Source: Candidatus Nanoarchaeia archaeon
GTDB taxonomy: Archaea > Nanobdellota > Nanobdellia > Woesearchaeales > UBA525
Direction: 5' to 3'
Length of the DNA stretch: 58,435 nt
Assembly: GCA_028279755.1 (NCBI GenBank)
Contig: JANQNB010000016.1
Location: 1-58,435, forward strand
Numbering within the stretch: position 1 is the first letter of the stretch; each line of letters opens with the position of its first letter. The translations under genes were made by a program, and so were the position numbers. Positions 1 through 9,210 of the stretch are shown here, piece after piece. The notes below the pieces were generated by a model. The model searched no databases. It was not told the origin of the DNA and saw only the letters and a program-made list of their open reading frames with translations.

Positions 1-1
1 C

Positions 2-3000
2 TACGTGAACGCGACTGGCAGTATTTTTGACACTAGCGGAAGAGTCTGCACTGCAGCGAACGGTCTCTGCTCAGGATCCTCTTCCGGTGGTGGCTGGACA
101 AACACGAGCACAACGACCACAACTGGATTGATCGTCAACGTTACCGCTACCGAACCAACGATCAACTTGGATGATGGATCTGATCTCTGGACATTCATCA
201 GCGAAAGCGGCAGTGATCAACTCGAGATTCGAGCGAATGGCACGATGATCATGCGCATGGCACGCATAAGTCAAAACACTGCCTTTGCCGGTTCTATTAA
301 TATCCAAGCTGGAACCGCAGCCGATCCCAGCCTCATCTTCACCACAGATTCAAACACCGGTCTGTTCCTGCAAGGCAACGATAATCTTTCATTCACAACC
401 TTCGGTACCGAACGCGTGCGTTTGGCAAACGCTACGAATATCTTTTACGGCGATGACACAAACAACATCATGGAATGGCAGAACAGTTCAGGAGAGGTGA
501 TGACGAGTATTGATGCAGATGGTCACATCAATTTTGTCGTCAATAACGTCGATAATTATCCAATAAGCTTTGGTGATGGCGATACTGGTATTCGAGAGAT
601 AATTGATGACAGCTTGGGCTTTTATGCAAACGGTCTTATCGGTGGTGGAAACGTCAACGGATGGTTTGCAGGAAACAGCGATGGGGATGGAACGCTCAGA
701 AGAAGCGTAACTGCCACCAATCCCGGCTTAGCTTTTTACAATGACTGGGATTCAGGTATCGGCCGCGATGCAAATGATAACATTACAATCGTGACCGGCG
801 GTGTTGAAGCGATAAGGGTCGATGATGCCCAGAATGTGGGTATTGGCACCTCTCAACCAAACACGACACTACACGTCGCCGGCGATATCGTTTCAACAAC
901 TAACGTCTCATCGCCGAAGATCTGCCTCAACGGCGATTGCCAGACCAGCTGGCCAAGCGGCGGTGACGGCAGCGGCGGCTGGACGAACGACTCGACAGAC
1001 ACCAACACCTCATTAGATGTCAGAATCACCGGCGATCTCTATGTCGCGTGGAATGACAGCGCTGACAGCAACGGCAGCCTCTTCCTCGGGCGCGAGGGCG
1101 GCACTGAAGCCTTCTTGAAGTTCGACGACAACGGCAGCGACGACGGCGAGTTCGTGTTCAGCCACCCGGTCTACATCCCTGGCGCGAGCCCCGCCATCAT
1201 CTTCTACGACAAGAACCAGCCAGAGAACCAGAGCAGGTTCAAGAGCATGACCTATGATCCTGACAATAAGTACATCCGCACCGGCGACTCGTTCATCGCC
1301 CGCTTCGGCGACGGCGCTGGCGGTCCGCTCAGCGGCAAGACCATGTTCCAGGTCGGGAAGCGCAATCTTTCAGGCGGCGCAGGACCGGGCACGTTCTTCG
1401 GCTTCAATACGCCAGGAGCATTTGTCGGCGATCTCGCCCAGTTCCAGGTGAACGACCAGACACGGTTCAAGATCACTTATTTCGGGGATGTCATCATTCG
1501 CAGCGGCACCATGAACTCGAACGCGCCGATCCTGAATACAGCACAGACCTGGAACAATGCAGGTGTTGAGTTCGCCGGGTGGTGGATGAACATCACAGAA
1601 CAGGCTGCAAGCACCCGGTCACGGCTCATCGATCTCCGGGTGAACGGCTCGACGGTGTTTGAAATCCAGCTGAACGGCACGATTAACACGACAGCAGGTA
1701 TAGTCACTCCAGAACTCTGCCTCGCTGGCGATTGTCAGACAAGCTGGCCATCTGGCGGCAGCAGTGGTGGTTGGACGAACACGAGCACGTACACGTATAC
1801 AAACCTGGAAGTGAATGTGAGCAATTTCTTCTGGGTGAATTCAACGAATGTCGGAATCGGGACGAAGAGCCCGCTGGATCCCATGCATGTGCTCGCTGAC
1901 AGTGGCGGGATGGTTGTGCATCTCGAGGAGAACTCTGGCGGCGAGGACTGGCAGATCGGCGTCGACAGCAGCGGCGATCTGGGCTTCTTCGACAGCGGCG
2001 GCGCCACGGCCTTCATGGAATTCATCGATGGCAATGATTACTTCCTATTCACTGATGCGAACAGCAATACGATGTCCTGGTCGCGCGACTTGTCTGGCGT
2101 GTTCCCAAGACTGTCGAGCAGCAGCGCCTTGCTGTTCATCGACGCTCCGTCAGCGACCGATGGCGCAGGCATTGCGTTCAGCAGCAGCACGCAGGACTGG
2201 TTCATCGGCATCAACAGCTCAACAGGTGTATTCTCGGTCCAGGACGAAGGAACCGAACACCTGGTTGTGGATACTTCAGGCAGGGTCGGCATCGGGACGA
2301 ACAGTCCTGAAACAGAGCTGCACGTGATCAACACTGGCACAACAGTGAAGCAGATTCTCGAGACAGGCGCGAATGCTGATTCGGTCCTGCAATTCGAGCA
2401 CCCCAGCCAGAACTGGAGCGTCGGCATCGACAACAGCAACGTTCGCGCGTTCACGATCAGCGCTTCTAACGCTTTGGGCACGAACGATGCGCTATCAATT
2501 ACCACTATCGGTCGCGTCGGTATTGGTATGAATAACCCCTCCAGCATACTTGAAGTCAATGGTACCATCTTTGCAAACCAGGATGACGGTGTCGCATTCG
2601 ACGCCTTCAAAGTCGGCCGGTACTCTGGAACTGGTTCTTACTCGTGGCGAGCGGTCTCGAACGACGGCCTACATCTACACTTCAACAACGGGAGCGACAG
2701 CTTCTTTCCTCTCAAGATCGAGAATACGACGGTGAACAACGCACTCGTGATCGATCCGAGCGGCAATGTGGGTATTGGGACGAACAGTCCAAGCTATCCA
2801 TTGCACATCGAGGGCTCGCAATCCCTGATGACCTTGATTGACAGCTCTGCGGCAGCAGGCACCACCTTCATCCTCAGGAACACGAACAACGGGGACCACC
2901 GAATAAGCTTCCAGAACTCCACAACCAATTACTTCACCATGGGAGTCGACCGAACAGACAGCAATAAGTTCAAGCTGTCCACTGATCCTTCGGCAAATCT

Positions 3001-5737
3001 CGAGACTGAAACCAGATTGACGATAGATGGAAGCGGCAACGTCGGCATCGGGACGGACAGTCCCTCGCAGAAACTTGAAGTGGCAGGGTATGGTATCTTT
3101 GATCCAGGCATTGCTGTCAATCGGACGGGAGATGATTCGCACATATTATTCTACCGAGACGGAACGCTGGCAGGTCAAGTACGGTCAGAAGGAACAGACT
3201 CGCTTGGTTTTGCGAGATCGGACGGGCTCGATCGATTCACTGTTAACACCTCTTCCGGCAATGTTGGTGTTGGCACGACAACTCCGGACACCGCGCTTGA
3301 GGTTGTCGGCGACATCAACGCCACCGGCGACATCTGCACCAGCGGCGGCTATTGCCTCAACACAGTCGGCGGCACCGGCGCCAGCGGCGGCTGGGCGAAC
3401 ACTTCAGGCAATGTCTACCTTGTCACGAACACTGACAGTGTCGGCATCGGAACCAACACGCCTGAAACAGCCTTGCACGTTCAAGGATCAGGATACACAG
3501 AAATCTTCGCTGAGAGCACTGATGGAGCTTCGTATGGAGCCCTGCGTGTTGGAAATACTGATCGAAATTGGACTATCGCAGTGGATGGGGGAAGCGGTGA
3601 TCGGTTCAGGGTCAGGGATGCTACCACAGGCTCAAATCCTTTCTTCATCGAAGCCGGAACCCCATCCAACACCCTCTACCTGAACAACTCAGGCTACGTC
3701 GGCATTGGCACGAGCACGCCGGATGTCATGCTCGATCTGGAAGGTTCTGCTACCCGTGTCAGGTTTACAGACACTGACACAAGAGCAATCCTAGATTTGA
3801 TGAACAACATCTCAACACCGGCGACAGATACTGAAGGAGGACGAGTGAACTTCATGGCGAATGACGCTAACGGGAACCCGACAGTGTACGCGAGGATCGC
3901 AGGATGGGTTGCTAATGATACAGAGTCATCAGAAGATGGCTACCTAACCTTCCACACTACTAATGATGGGACTAATTCTGTAGAGGTCATGCGCATCGAC
4001 GACGAAGGCAGGATGGGCCTCGGAACGACCGATCCAAACACCACACTTCACGTCACCGGCTCTATTAATGCCACGAATGACATCTGCGCTGAAGGCTCAA
4101 GCAACTGCCTCAGCAATATGCCACCAGATCAGGTCGGCACCTTAGTATCAGGAAGAGCGTGCTACACGACCGGCAGCGACATCGATTGCGATGACGACTT
4201 CTACTGGGACGCTGGCCAGAACGAGCTTGGTGTGGGCATCAACCCGAGCGAGGAATTGCACGTCAGCGGCAATATCAAGGCGACTGATCGTCTCCAAGTG
4301 ACTGGCAACGGCCAGCCGAGCGCAGATGCCGGTGTCGAGATCGGGTATCAAGCAAGCGGAGGTATCATCTTATCCTACAACCGCAGTGATTCAACGTTCA
4401 AGCATCTGAGATTCAACGCTTTGTCGCACGATTTCGAGATCAATGGCACAGATGAGATGGTCATAAGAGGGAGCGGCAACGTGGGCATCGGAAACGCAAC
4501 GCCTGTTGCAAGGCTACACGTCGATGCGGGTACAGATTGCGCGGCGGCGAGCACAACAGGCGGGTATATACTTGCAGGAAAAGGCACTTCAACAAACATC
4601 TGCTTCGACAACAACGAGATCATGGCAAGGAACAACGGCGCAGCTGCGACGCTCATCCTGCAGAATGATGGCGGCGGAACAACACTTGGCGGCGATCTCA
4701 CAGTGAACGGCGGCAACATCGGGATTGCCGGCACTGAACAGAGTGCGCTCCAGTTCTCAGGCTTGAGCAATTGGTACATCGGCACCTTGTCGAACATCGA
4801 TCCGCTTATCGGCTTCGACGCGAACGATTACTTCTACTACGATCGCGACGCCGCCACGAACGGACGACTCAACCTGGTCATCAATAGCGTCAACGAGTTC
4901 TACGTGGATAGCTCAACAGTCAACACGCCGAACAATATGATCGTTGGCGGCGACCTCACTGTCACCGGGGCGAGCACCAACTTCCTCAATGCGATCCTGG
5001 CTGTCGACGGGAGTGGCAGCGGTATCGACGCAGACACCCTCGACGGCATTGAAGGCAATCAGTACGCGCAGTCGAATGTGTTCAGCCCCACTGATTTCAA
5101 TGCCCTCAACGATACGTCTCGATTGACGTCAGTCAACGCCAATGCGAACACGCCCTTCGGCAACGCATGGTACACCATCTACAATGCGCGTCACAGGGGC
5201 GGCATCAGTGATGGTGATATGTATGGTTCGCAGATCGCGATCGGTATGACCAACTACGACACGAGCATAGCCTTCAGAAACCAAGCCGGGGGGACGTGGG
5301 ATGGGTGGACTGAAATCCTGACAAGCGCCGCAACGTCGCAGACAAAATCCGGAAATCTCACTGTGAGCGATGTGAAGATAACGTCCAACGTCATCGTCGG
5401 TACTGTGGCGCAGATCGTGGATGAGACACCAAACACTGGCTTAGGAAACAACGTCTATGATTTCGAACTCATGGCAGACAGGGATATCATCCTCAGCCTG
5501 GACAAGGACGGCAGCAGGACCGGACGCCTCTACGTCACAGGCAATGGTGATGCAAACACAGTCCTCACGCTTGAAGAAAATACTGGCGACTTGACCATTA
5601 CTGGCGATTTCACTGCAAGTGGCGGTGATATCACGATCGAAGCGACCACAACAGATCACAAGGTGCAGAACGACGGCAGCAACGATCTTCTCATCGACGC
5701 GGGCACAGGCGGCGACGTGATCATCAGGATCGGGTGA
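2..5737 (+). CDS. Giant repeat surface protein, 5'-truncated
   Basis: The reading frame is open to the left window edge, so the true start lies outside; 1911 codons are visible. The protein is built from about twelve copies of a VGIGTxxPxxxLHVxG-like motif (for example NVGIGTSQPNTTLHVAG and SVGIGTNTPETALHVQG), the pattern found in phage tail-fibre-like and long bacterial/archaeal surface fibre proteins. Between them lie about five Cys-pair segments such as CLNGDCQTSW followed by Gly/Ser-rich SGGWTN linkers, and many Asn-X-Ser/Thr sequons. The C-terminus (about the last 40 residues) is a beta-rich GDLTITGDF/LLIDAGTGGDVIIRIG motif with no membrane anchor. It is probably secreted as a fibrous cell-surface or adhesion protein. 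Its stop overlaps the next start by 4 bp, so the two are translationally coupled. Function is inferred from architecture only. Confidence 0.8.
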   Translation, partial: YVNATGSIFDTSGRVCTAANGLCSGSSSGGGWTNTSTTTTTGLIVNVTATEPTINLDDGSDLWTFISESGSDQLEIRANGTMIMRMARISQNTAFAGSINIQAGTAADPSLIFTTDSNTGLFLQGNDNLSFTTFGTERVRLANATNIFYGDDTNNIMEWQNSSGEVMTSIDADGHINFVVNNVDNYPISFGDGDTGIREIIDDSLGFYANGLIGGGNVNGWFAGNSDGDGTLRRSVTATNPGLAFYNDWDSGIGRDANDNITIVTGGVEAIRVDDAQNVGIGTSQPNTTLHVAGDIVSTTNVSSPKICLNGDCQTSWPSGGDGSGGWTNDSTDTNTSLDVRITGDLYVAWNDSADSNGSLFLGREGGTEAFLKFDDNGSDDGEFVFSHPVYIPGASPAIIFYDKNQPENQSRFKSMTYDPDNKYIRTGDSFIARFGDGAGGPLSGKTMFQVGKRNLSGGAGPGTFFGFNTPGAFVGDLAQFQVNDQTRFKITYFGDVIIRSGTMNSNAPILNTAQTWNNAGVEFAGWWMNITEQAASTRSRLIDLRVNGSTVFEIQLNGTINTTAGIVTPELCLAGDCQTSWPSGGSSGGWTNTSTYTYTNLEVNVSNFFWVNSTNVGIGTKSPLDPMHVLADSGGMVVHLEENSGGEDWQIGVDSSGDLGFFDSGGATAFMEFIDGNDYFLFTDANSNTMSWSRDLSGVFPRLSSSSALLFIDAPSATDGAGIAFSSSTQDWFIGINSSTGVFSVQDEGTEHLVVDTSGRVGIGTNSPETELHVINTGTTVKQILETGANADSVLQFEHPSQNWSVGIDNSNVRAFTISASNALGTNDALSITTIGRVGIGMNNPSSILEVNGTIFANQDDGVAFDAFKVGRYSGTGSYSWRAVSNDGLHLHFNNGSDSFFPLKIENTTVNNALVIDPSGNVGIGTNSPSYPLHIEGSQSLMTLIDSSAAAGTTFILRNTNNGDHRISFQNSTTNYFTMGVDRTDSNKFKLSTDPSANLETETRLTIDGSGNVGIGTDSPSQKLEVAGYGIFDPGIAVNRTGDDSHILFYRDGTLAGQVRSEGTDSLGFARSDGLDRFTVNTSSGNVGVGTTTPDTALEVVGDINATGDICTSGGYCLNTVGGTGASGGWANTSGNVYLVTNTDSVGIGTNTPETALHVQGSGYTEIFAESTDGASYGALRVGNTDRNWTIAVDGGSGDRFRVRDATTGSNPFFIEAGTPSNTLYLNNSGYVGIGTSTPDVMLDLEGSATRVRFTDTDTRAILDLMNNISTPATDTEGGRVNFMANDANGNPTVYARIAGWVANDTESSEDGYLTFHTTNDGTNSVEVMRIDDEGRMGLGTTDPNTTLHVTGSINATNDICAEGSSNCLSNMPPDQVGTLVSGRACYTTGSDIDCDDDFYWDAGQNELGVGINPSEELHVSGNIKATDRLQVTGNGQPSADAGVEIGYQASGGIILSYNRSDSTFKHLRFNALSHDFEINGTDEMVIRGSGNVGIGNATPVARLHVDAGTDCAAASTTGGYILAGKGTSTNICFDNNEIMARNNGAAATLILQNDGGGTTLGGDLTVNGGNIGIAGTEQSALQFSGLSNWYIGTLSNIDPLIGFDANDYFYYDRDAATNGRLNLVINSVNEFYVDSSTVNTPNNMIVGGDLTVTGASTNFLNAILAVDGSGSGIDADTLDGIEGNQYAQSNVFSPTDFNALNDTSRLTSVNANANTPFGNAWYTIYNARHRGGISDGDMYGSQIAIGMTNYDTSIAFRNQAGGTWDGWTEILTSAATSQTKSGNLTVSDVKITSNVIVGTVAQIVDETPNTGLGNNVYDFELMADRDIILSLDKDGSRTGRLYVTGNGDANTVLTLEENTGDLTITGDFTASGGDITIEATTTDHKVQNDGSNDLLIDAGTGGDVIIRIG

Positions 5738-6552
5738 GTGATTTGAGTATAATGCTTAAAAATCTGGCTGCGTTCCCGACGCCTATGTGGGGGAAGATGA
5801 TTTTGGTACTCATAGTCTTTGCCAGCGCACAGCCCGTGCTCGCCTGCGAGGTGTGTGGGCAGTCAGATCATGTGCCAGTTCCTGAGATAGAAGAAGTGCC
5901 CCCAGAGTCCAAGCCAGTCAATCCAAATCTGATCGAACATTGCGGCCCTGACTATAACTTTGCACGCGCACACCAGTACAAGGTCGTCACGATGATCTAC
6001 GACCTGCACTGTCCGCGCGAAGGCCAAGCGATCTGGATCTGGGATGCTGACGGCATGGTGCTCGACTGCGACGGACATACTATCTCAGGCACGGAAATGC
6101 CTGTTTTGCGCATCAGCAAGACGCAGAATCTGACCTTGATCAACTGCAATCTCCAGCCAGACCCAGGCTTCCCGGCGATCGTCTACCAGGACAACAGCAC
6201 TGAAGCGGACGTGACGATAATCGAAGAGGGCAATCCGGAAGACTATCTCCGGCAAGCACCGCATGGCTCTTTTGTCCCTGATCCTGCCATTCCCCATCCA
6301 CTGACGGTTGTGACAGTGAACACGACTTATCTGCCTGAGCCTGTCGAAACAGAAGCAGCGCCCGCAGCACCCACCCAAACGCAACCAGAAGGGGAGTCCC
6401 ACCCGACCACAGGCGCAGAGGAGAGTGAGGAAGAAGAAAGCAAAAATACGGAAGCCTCTGACAAGCCTAGCTTCCCATGGACCATCCTGATCGCAGTCAT
6501 TGTCATATTCGTGATCATTAATATCGCAAGAAAGACAAAGGGGAATAAATGA
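5734..6552 (+). CDS. Membrane-anchored surface protein
   Basis: This 272-residue protein has a signal peptide ending near ...SAQPVLAC, an ectodomain with a short beta-helix-like stretch (about residues 95-140, DGMVLDCDGHTIS and LTLINCNL) like those of archaeal right-handed beta-helix proteins, an acidic/Pro/Thr-rich stalk (about 195-245) and one C-terminal TM segment followed by a basic tail (RKTKGNK). It overlaps the giant repeat gene upstream and the Cys-rich gene downstream by 4 bp each, so the three form one coupled operon. GTG 5734 is used here; ATG 5752 or ATG 5785 (the latter just before a typical signal peptide) are real alternatives. It may anchor or present the two larger secreted partners; no enzymatic motif is visible. 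Confidence 0.7.
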   Translation: MSDLSIMLKNLAAFPTPMWGKMILVLIVFASAQPVLACEVCGQSDHVPVPEIEEVPPESKPVNPNLIEHCGPDYNFARAHQYKVVTMIYDLHCPREGQAIWIWDADGMVLDCDGHTISGTEMPVLRISKTQNLTLINCNLQPDPGFPAIVYQDNSTEADVTIIEEGNPEDYLRQAPHGSFVPDPAIPHPLTVVTVNTTYLPEPVETEAAPAAPTQTQPEGESHPTTGAEESEEEESKNTEASDKPSFPWTILIAVIVIFVIINIARKTKGNK

Positions 6553-8705
6553 AGGCACTCGCATTGCTCATAATTGCTCTTATGTTCCTGCCTGCAGTGT
6601 ACGCTGCGTGCTCGGGCAACTGCTACGGCACAGTCTGTTCTTTCACAAGCAGCAACTGCGGCAGTGAAGTGCTCGGCTGCGTCAACCAATGCTCAGGATC
6701 ATGTTCATGTTCAAGCATCACCACCTCAGGCCCGTGCGGCGCGATGAGCGGTTGCACTTGGCGCGCAGCCGGAAGCTGTGAAGGCACGCATAATGCATGC
6801 AGTACCTACGACGGCACGAGCGCGCTCATTTGTGAAGGCCACACTGGCTGCACGTGGATCGATGGACCAGACACTTGCTCAGGTACCACCACTTGCAGTC
6901 ACCACGATGGCGATTCGTCAGGCTGTACCTCAGCAGGCTGCACCTACTACGCAAGCGCTGAATGCTACGGCACCTGCACTGATACCTGCAGCAATTACTA
7001 CTGGAACGGTGACAGTAATTGCTATACCTGCACAGAGCGTGGCTGCCCGAGCACCGGCACGCAATGCGCGCAAGGGCATAGCAATTGCTACACACCACCG
7101 ACCGCGTGCTCAAGCAGGTCGTGCAGCAGCTGTCCCATCGGTGGATGCGATAAAGATTACGGCTGCTCGTGCACCCTCAGCAGCCAGTGCCGCGGCGTGT
7201 GCAAATGGGATGATAACAAGGATGATGTGTGCGGGCCAGGCGCCGAGTGCATCAAAGAGGACTGCAGCTATGCGAATGATGGTGACTTCTCAGCGACTGC
7301 GTGCTACTCAGTCGGAGGTTCACCTACAGGAACCCCGGGTGAACGCCTTGAATGCTTCTGTTTTGTCGATTGCGATTGGGTTGCGCAGACCGGTTCGCCA
7401 GGGGATTGCGATTATCAGGCTGATCGGTGCGATACTGCCAACTGTCGTGTCGTGGAGGAAGCGAATTTGTGCAACAACGCGAATGGACAATGCCAGACTG
7501 GCGGTGGAGGCGACAATGTTGTGGCGAATTGTGGCACTGACCAGTCTTGCGGCGCTTCAGCGACCTGCGTCACGAGCGTCACCTCAAGTTCAGATTCCTG
7601 CGATCGCAGCTATGACAACTGGGCGACAGCAGAGGATTGCACCTATGAACGTCGATACGCAGAATGTGCGAGTCCGACGGTGTGTGATACCGACGCGAGC
7701 AACCAGTATGATACCACCACTCTTGATATCTCTCCCAACAAGGTCGCGGTGACGCAGAGCGGCGGGACCGCTGTTCCGGAAGCAGATGCCACAACAACGA
7801 CTGCGTGCGACGGCAGCGTGGATTACTGGAGTGCATATCAAGATTGCACATACACGCGACGGTATGCAGAATGCGATGGCAGCGGCAATTGCGATACTGA
7901 TGCAAGTGGCTATTACTACCTCCACTCAACACCTAATGTCCCTTCAGGTTCTGTGGGTGAGGCACAGAATGGCGGTACTGACAGCACACCTTATCAAGTT
8001 GGTAGTTGCAGCTTTATGTGCTCAAGTGGCACGAGCGACCGTTGCAGCGCGCCAAGCGATCCGGACACTGGCTTCGGCGACAGGGAATGGGACGCGTACG
8101 CGTGCAATGGTGTTGGCGTCTGCAACAATGATATCGACGACTGCACCACCAATTGCGGGGCTGGCTGCTGCCAAGATCTTGGTTCTTCCACCACGTGTCG
8201 CGCAAGCGGGTATACAAGCGCGAACTTCTGGGATTTCGGCACGAATGACGTGAGCGCGAACGATTACTGCCTGTCTGCACGCGTATATGACTGCCAGACA
8301 GCAACGCAATGCTCTGGCTCTGGTGTGTGTACCTACAATTCCTGTCTCTCGTCCACTGGCCGGTTTATTGTGGAAGACACTGCTGGGAACGACATGATGC
8401 TCGTGGACCAGGATGGCAAGGTCTTGCTGCGCGGCTCGCTTTTCGAGAATAACGCCGTAACACCTGGCGGCAATAATGATTTCATCATTGACAACGGCGC
8501 TGGCATCGAGCGCGCCTATGTCGACGGCGTCACCGGCAATCTCTACATTGACGGCTCTTTGTTGGAGAACCAAGGAAGCCTGACACCGGCAGGAAACAAC
8601 GATTTCATCGTCCAGAACAGTGGCGGCACGCCAGTGATGTACATCGAGGGCACGAACGGCAACCTCCTCACACTGAGCGTGCTGCTTGAGAATGTCATTT
8701 CTTAA
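6549..8705 (+). CDS. Cys-rich secreted surface protein
   Basis: 718 residues with a clear signal peptide (MKALALLIIALMFLPAVYA) and an extremely Cys-rich ectodomain (residues about 20-600) of irregular C-x2-4-C and C-x7-10-C spacings that suggest many disulfides. A roughly 70-residue segment (CDxSxDxWxxxxDCTYxRRYAEC...CDTDAS) occurs twice, near residues 350 and 420. The last 110 residues change character: a beta-repeat motif (NNDFIIDNGAG and NNDFIVQNSGG followed by YVDGVTGNLYIDG-type turns) appears twice and resembles the end of the giant fibre protein at the window start. This shared module could be a homotypic assembly domain. Last gene of the three-gene surface operon; its stop overlaps the convergent NTPase gene by 11 bp. 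Confidence 0.75.
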   Translation: MKALALLIIALMFLPAVYAACSGNCYGTVCSFTSSNCGSEVLGCVNQCSGSCSCSSITTSGPCGAMSGCTWRAAGSCEGTHNACSTYDGTSALICEGHTGCTWIDGPDTCSGTTTCSHHDGDSSGCTSAGCTYYASAECYGTCTDTCSNYYWNGDSNCYTCTERGCPSTGTQCAQGHSNCYTPPTACSSRSCSSCPIGGCDKDYGCSCTLSSQCRGVCKWDDNKDDVCGPGAECIKEDCSYANDGDFSATACYSVGGSPTGTPGERLECFCFVDCDWVAQTGSPGDCDYQADRCDTANCRVVEEANLCNNANGQCQTGGGGDNVVANCGTDQSCGASATCVTSVTSSSDSCDRSYDNWATAEDCTYERRYAECASPTVCDTDASNQYDTTTLDISPNKVAVTQSGGTAVPEADATTTTACDGSVDYWSAYQDCTYTRRYAECDGSGNCDTDASGYYYLHSTPNVPSGSVGEAQNGGTDSTPYQVGSCSFMCSSGTSDRCSAPSDPDTGFGDREWDAYACNGVGVCNNDIDDCTTNCGAGCCQDLGSSTTCRASGYTSANFWDFGTNDVSANDYCLSARVYDCQTATQCSGSGVCTYNSCLSSTGRFIVEDTAGNDMMLVDQDGKVLLRGSLFENNAVTPGGNNDFIIDNGAGIERAYVDGVTGNLYIDGSLLENQGSLTPAGNNDFIVQNSGGTPVMYIEGTNGNLLTLSVLLENVIS

Positions 8706-9210
8706 GGTGCTGGAGAATGAACTTGACGCGGTCGATCACTGACATGACTGGCACGAGAATGACCTCGTAGCCGTATTCTTCATAGGTCTGCTTGGTCTGC
8801 TCCTGGATCGCCAGGACCTCTTCGATGCTGCTCTCGAAGCGAATGCCGTCTTCCACAAATGGGAGGAGTTCCATCAGGAAGACCTTGTCATACTTGGTCT
8901 TCTTCGCTGCCTCGATGCGTTCTTTCGGCAGGTCCAGGTCGCGCGCTTTGCGATAGGCCAGGCCGTCAATGATCGAGCGGTCGAGGAAGTGCACGCCATC
9001 TCCAAGCGCGGCTTCTGTCGCGAGCTGGAGCTCGAAGATCCTGGTCTGCAACTCTTCGAAGTGCTCGGCAACGTCCTTACCCTCGCTTTGCATCTCCTTG
9101 ATGACTTCTGCCGCAGTCTCATGCACGATCTCGAACTCGCGCCGCTCCAGCTCCTCGACCGTGGTCGTCTTGCCGCTGCTCGGACCGCCAGTGATCACGT
9201 ATTTAGGCAT
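8695..9210 (-). CDS. AAA-type NTPase/kinase (AAA_28-like)
   Basis: 171 residues. It begins with a P-loop (MPKYVITGGPSSGKTTTVEEL) and has further features of small kinase-like NTPases: EIVHETAAEVIKEM after the first strand and a FLDRSIIDGLAYRKARDL segment near residue 80 that resembles the Walker B/lid area of the AAA_28 family. These proteins are common in archaea; their substrates are unknown and an NMP-kinase-like role is possible. The start overlaps the primase-fusion stop by 8 bp and both are on the minus strand, so they are probably co-transcribed from the primase promoter. An association with primer or nucleotide metabolism is only inferred from that coupling. Confidence 0.75.
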   Translation of the reverse strand: MPKYVITGGPSSGKTTTVEELERREFEIVHETAAEVIKEMQSEGKDVAEHFEELQTRIFELQLATEAALGDGVHFLDRSIIDGLAYRKARDLDLPKERIEAAKKTKYDKVFLMELLPFVEDGIRFESSIEEVLAIQEQTKQTYEEYGYEVILVPVMSVIDRVKFILQHLKK

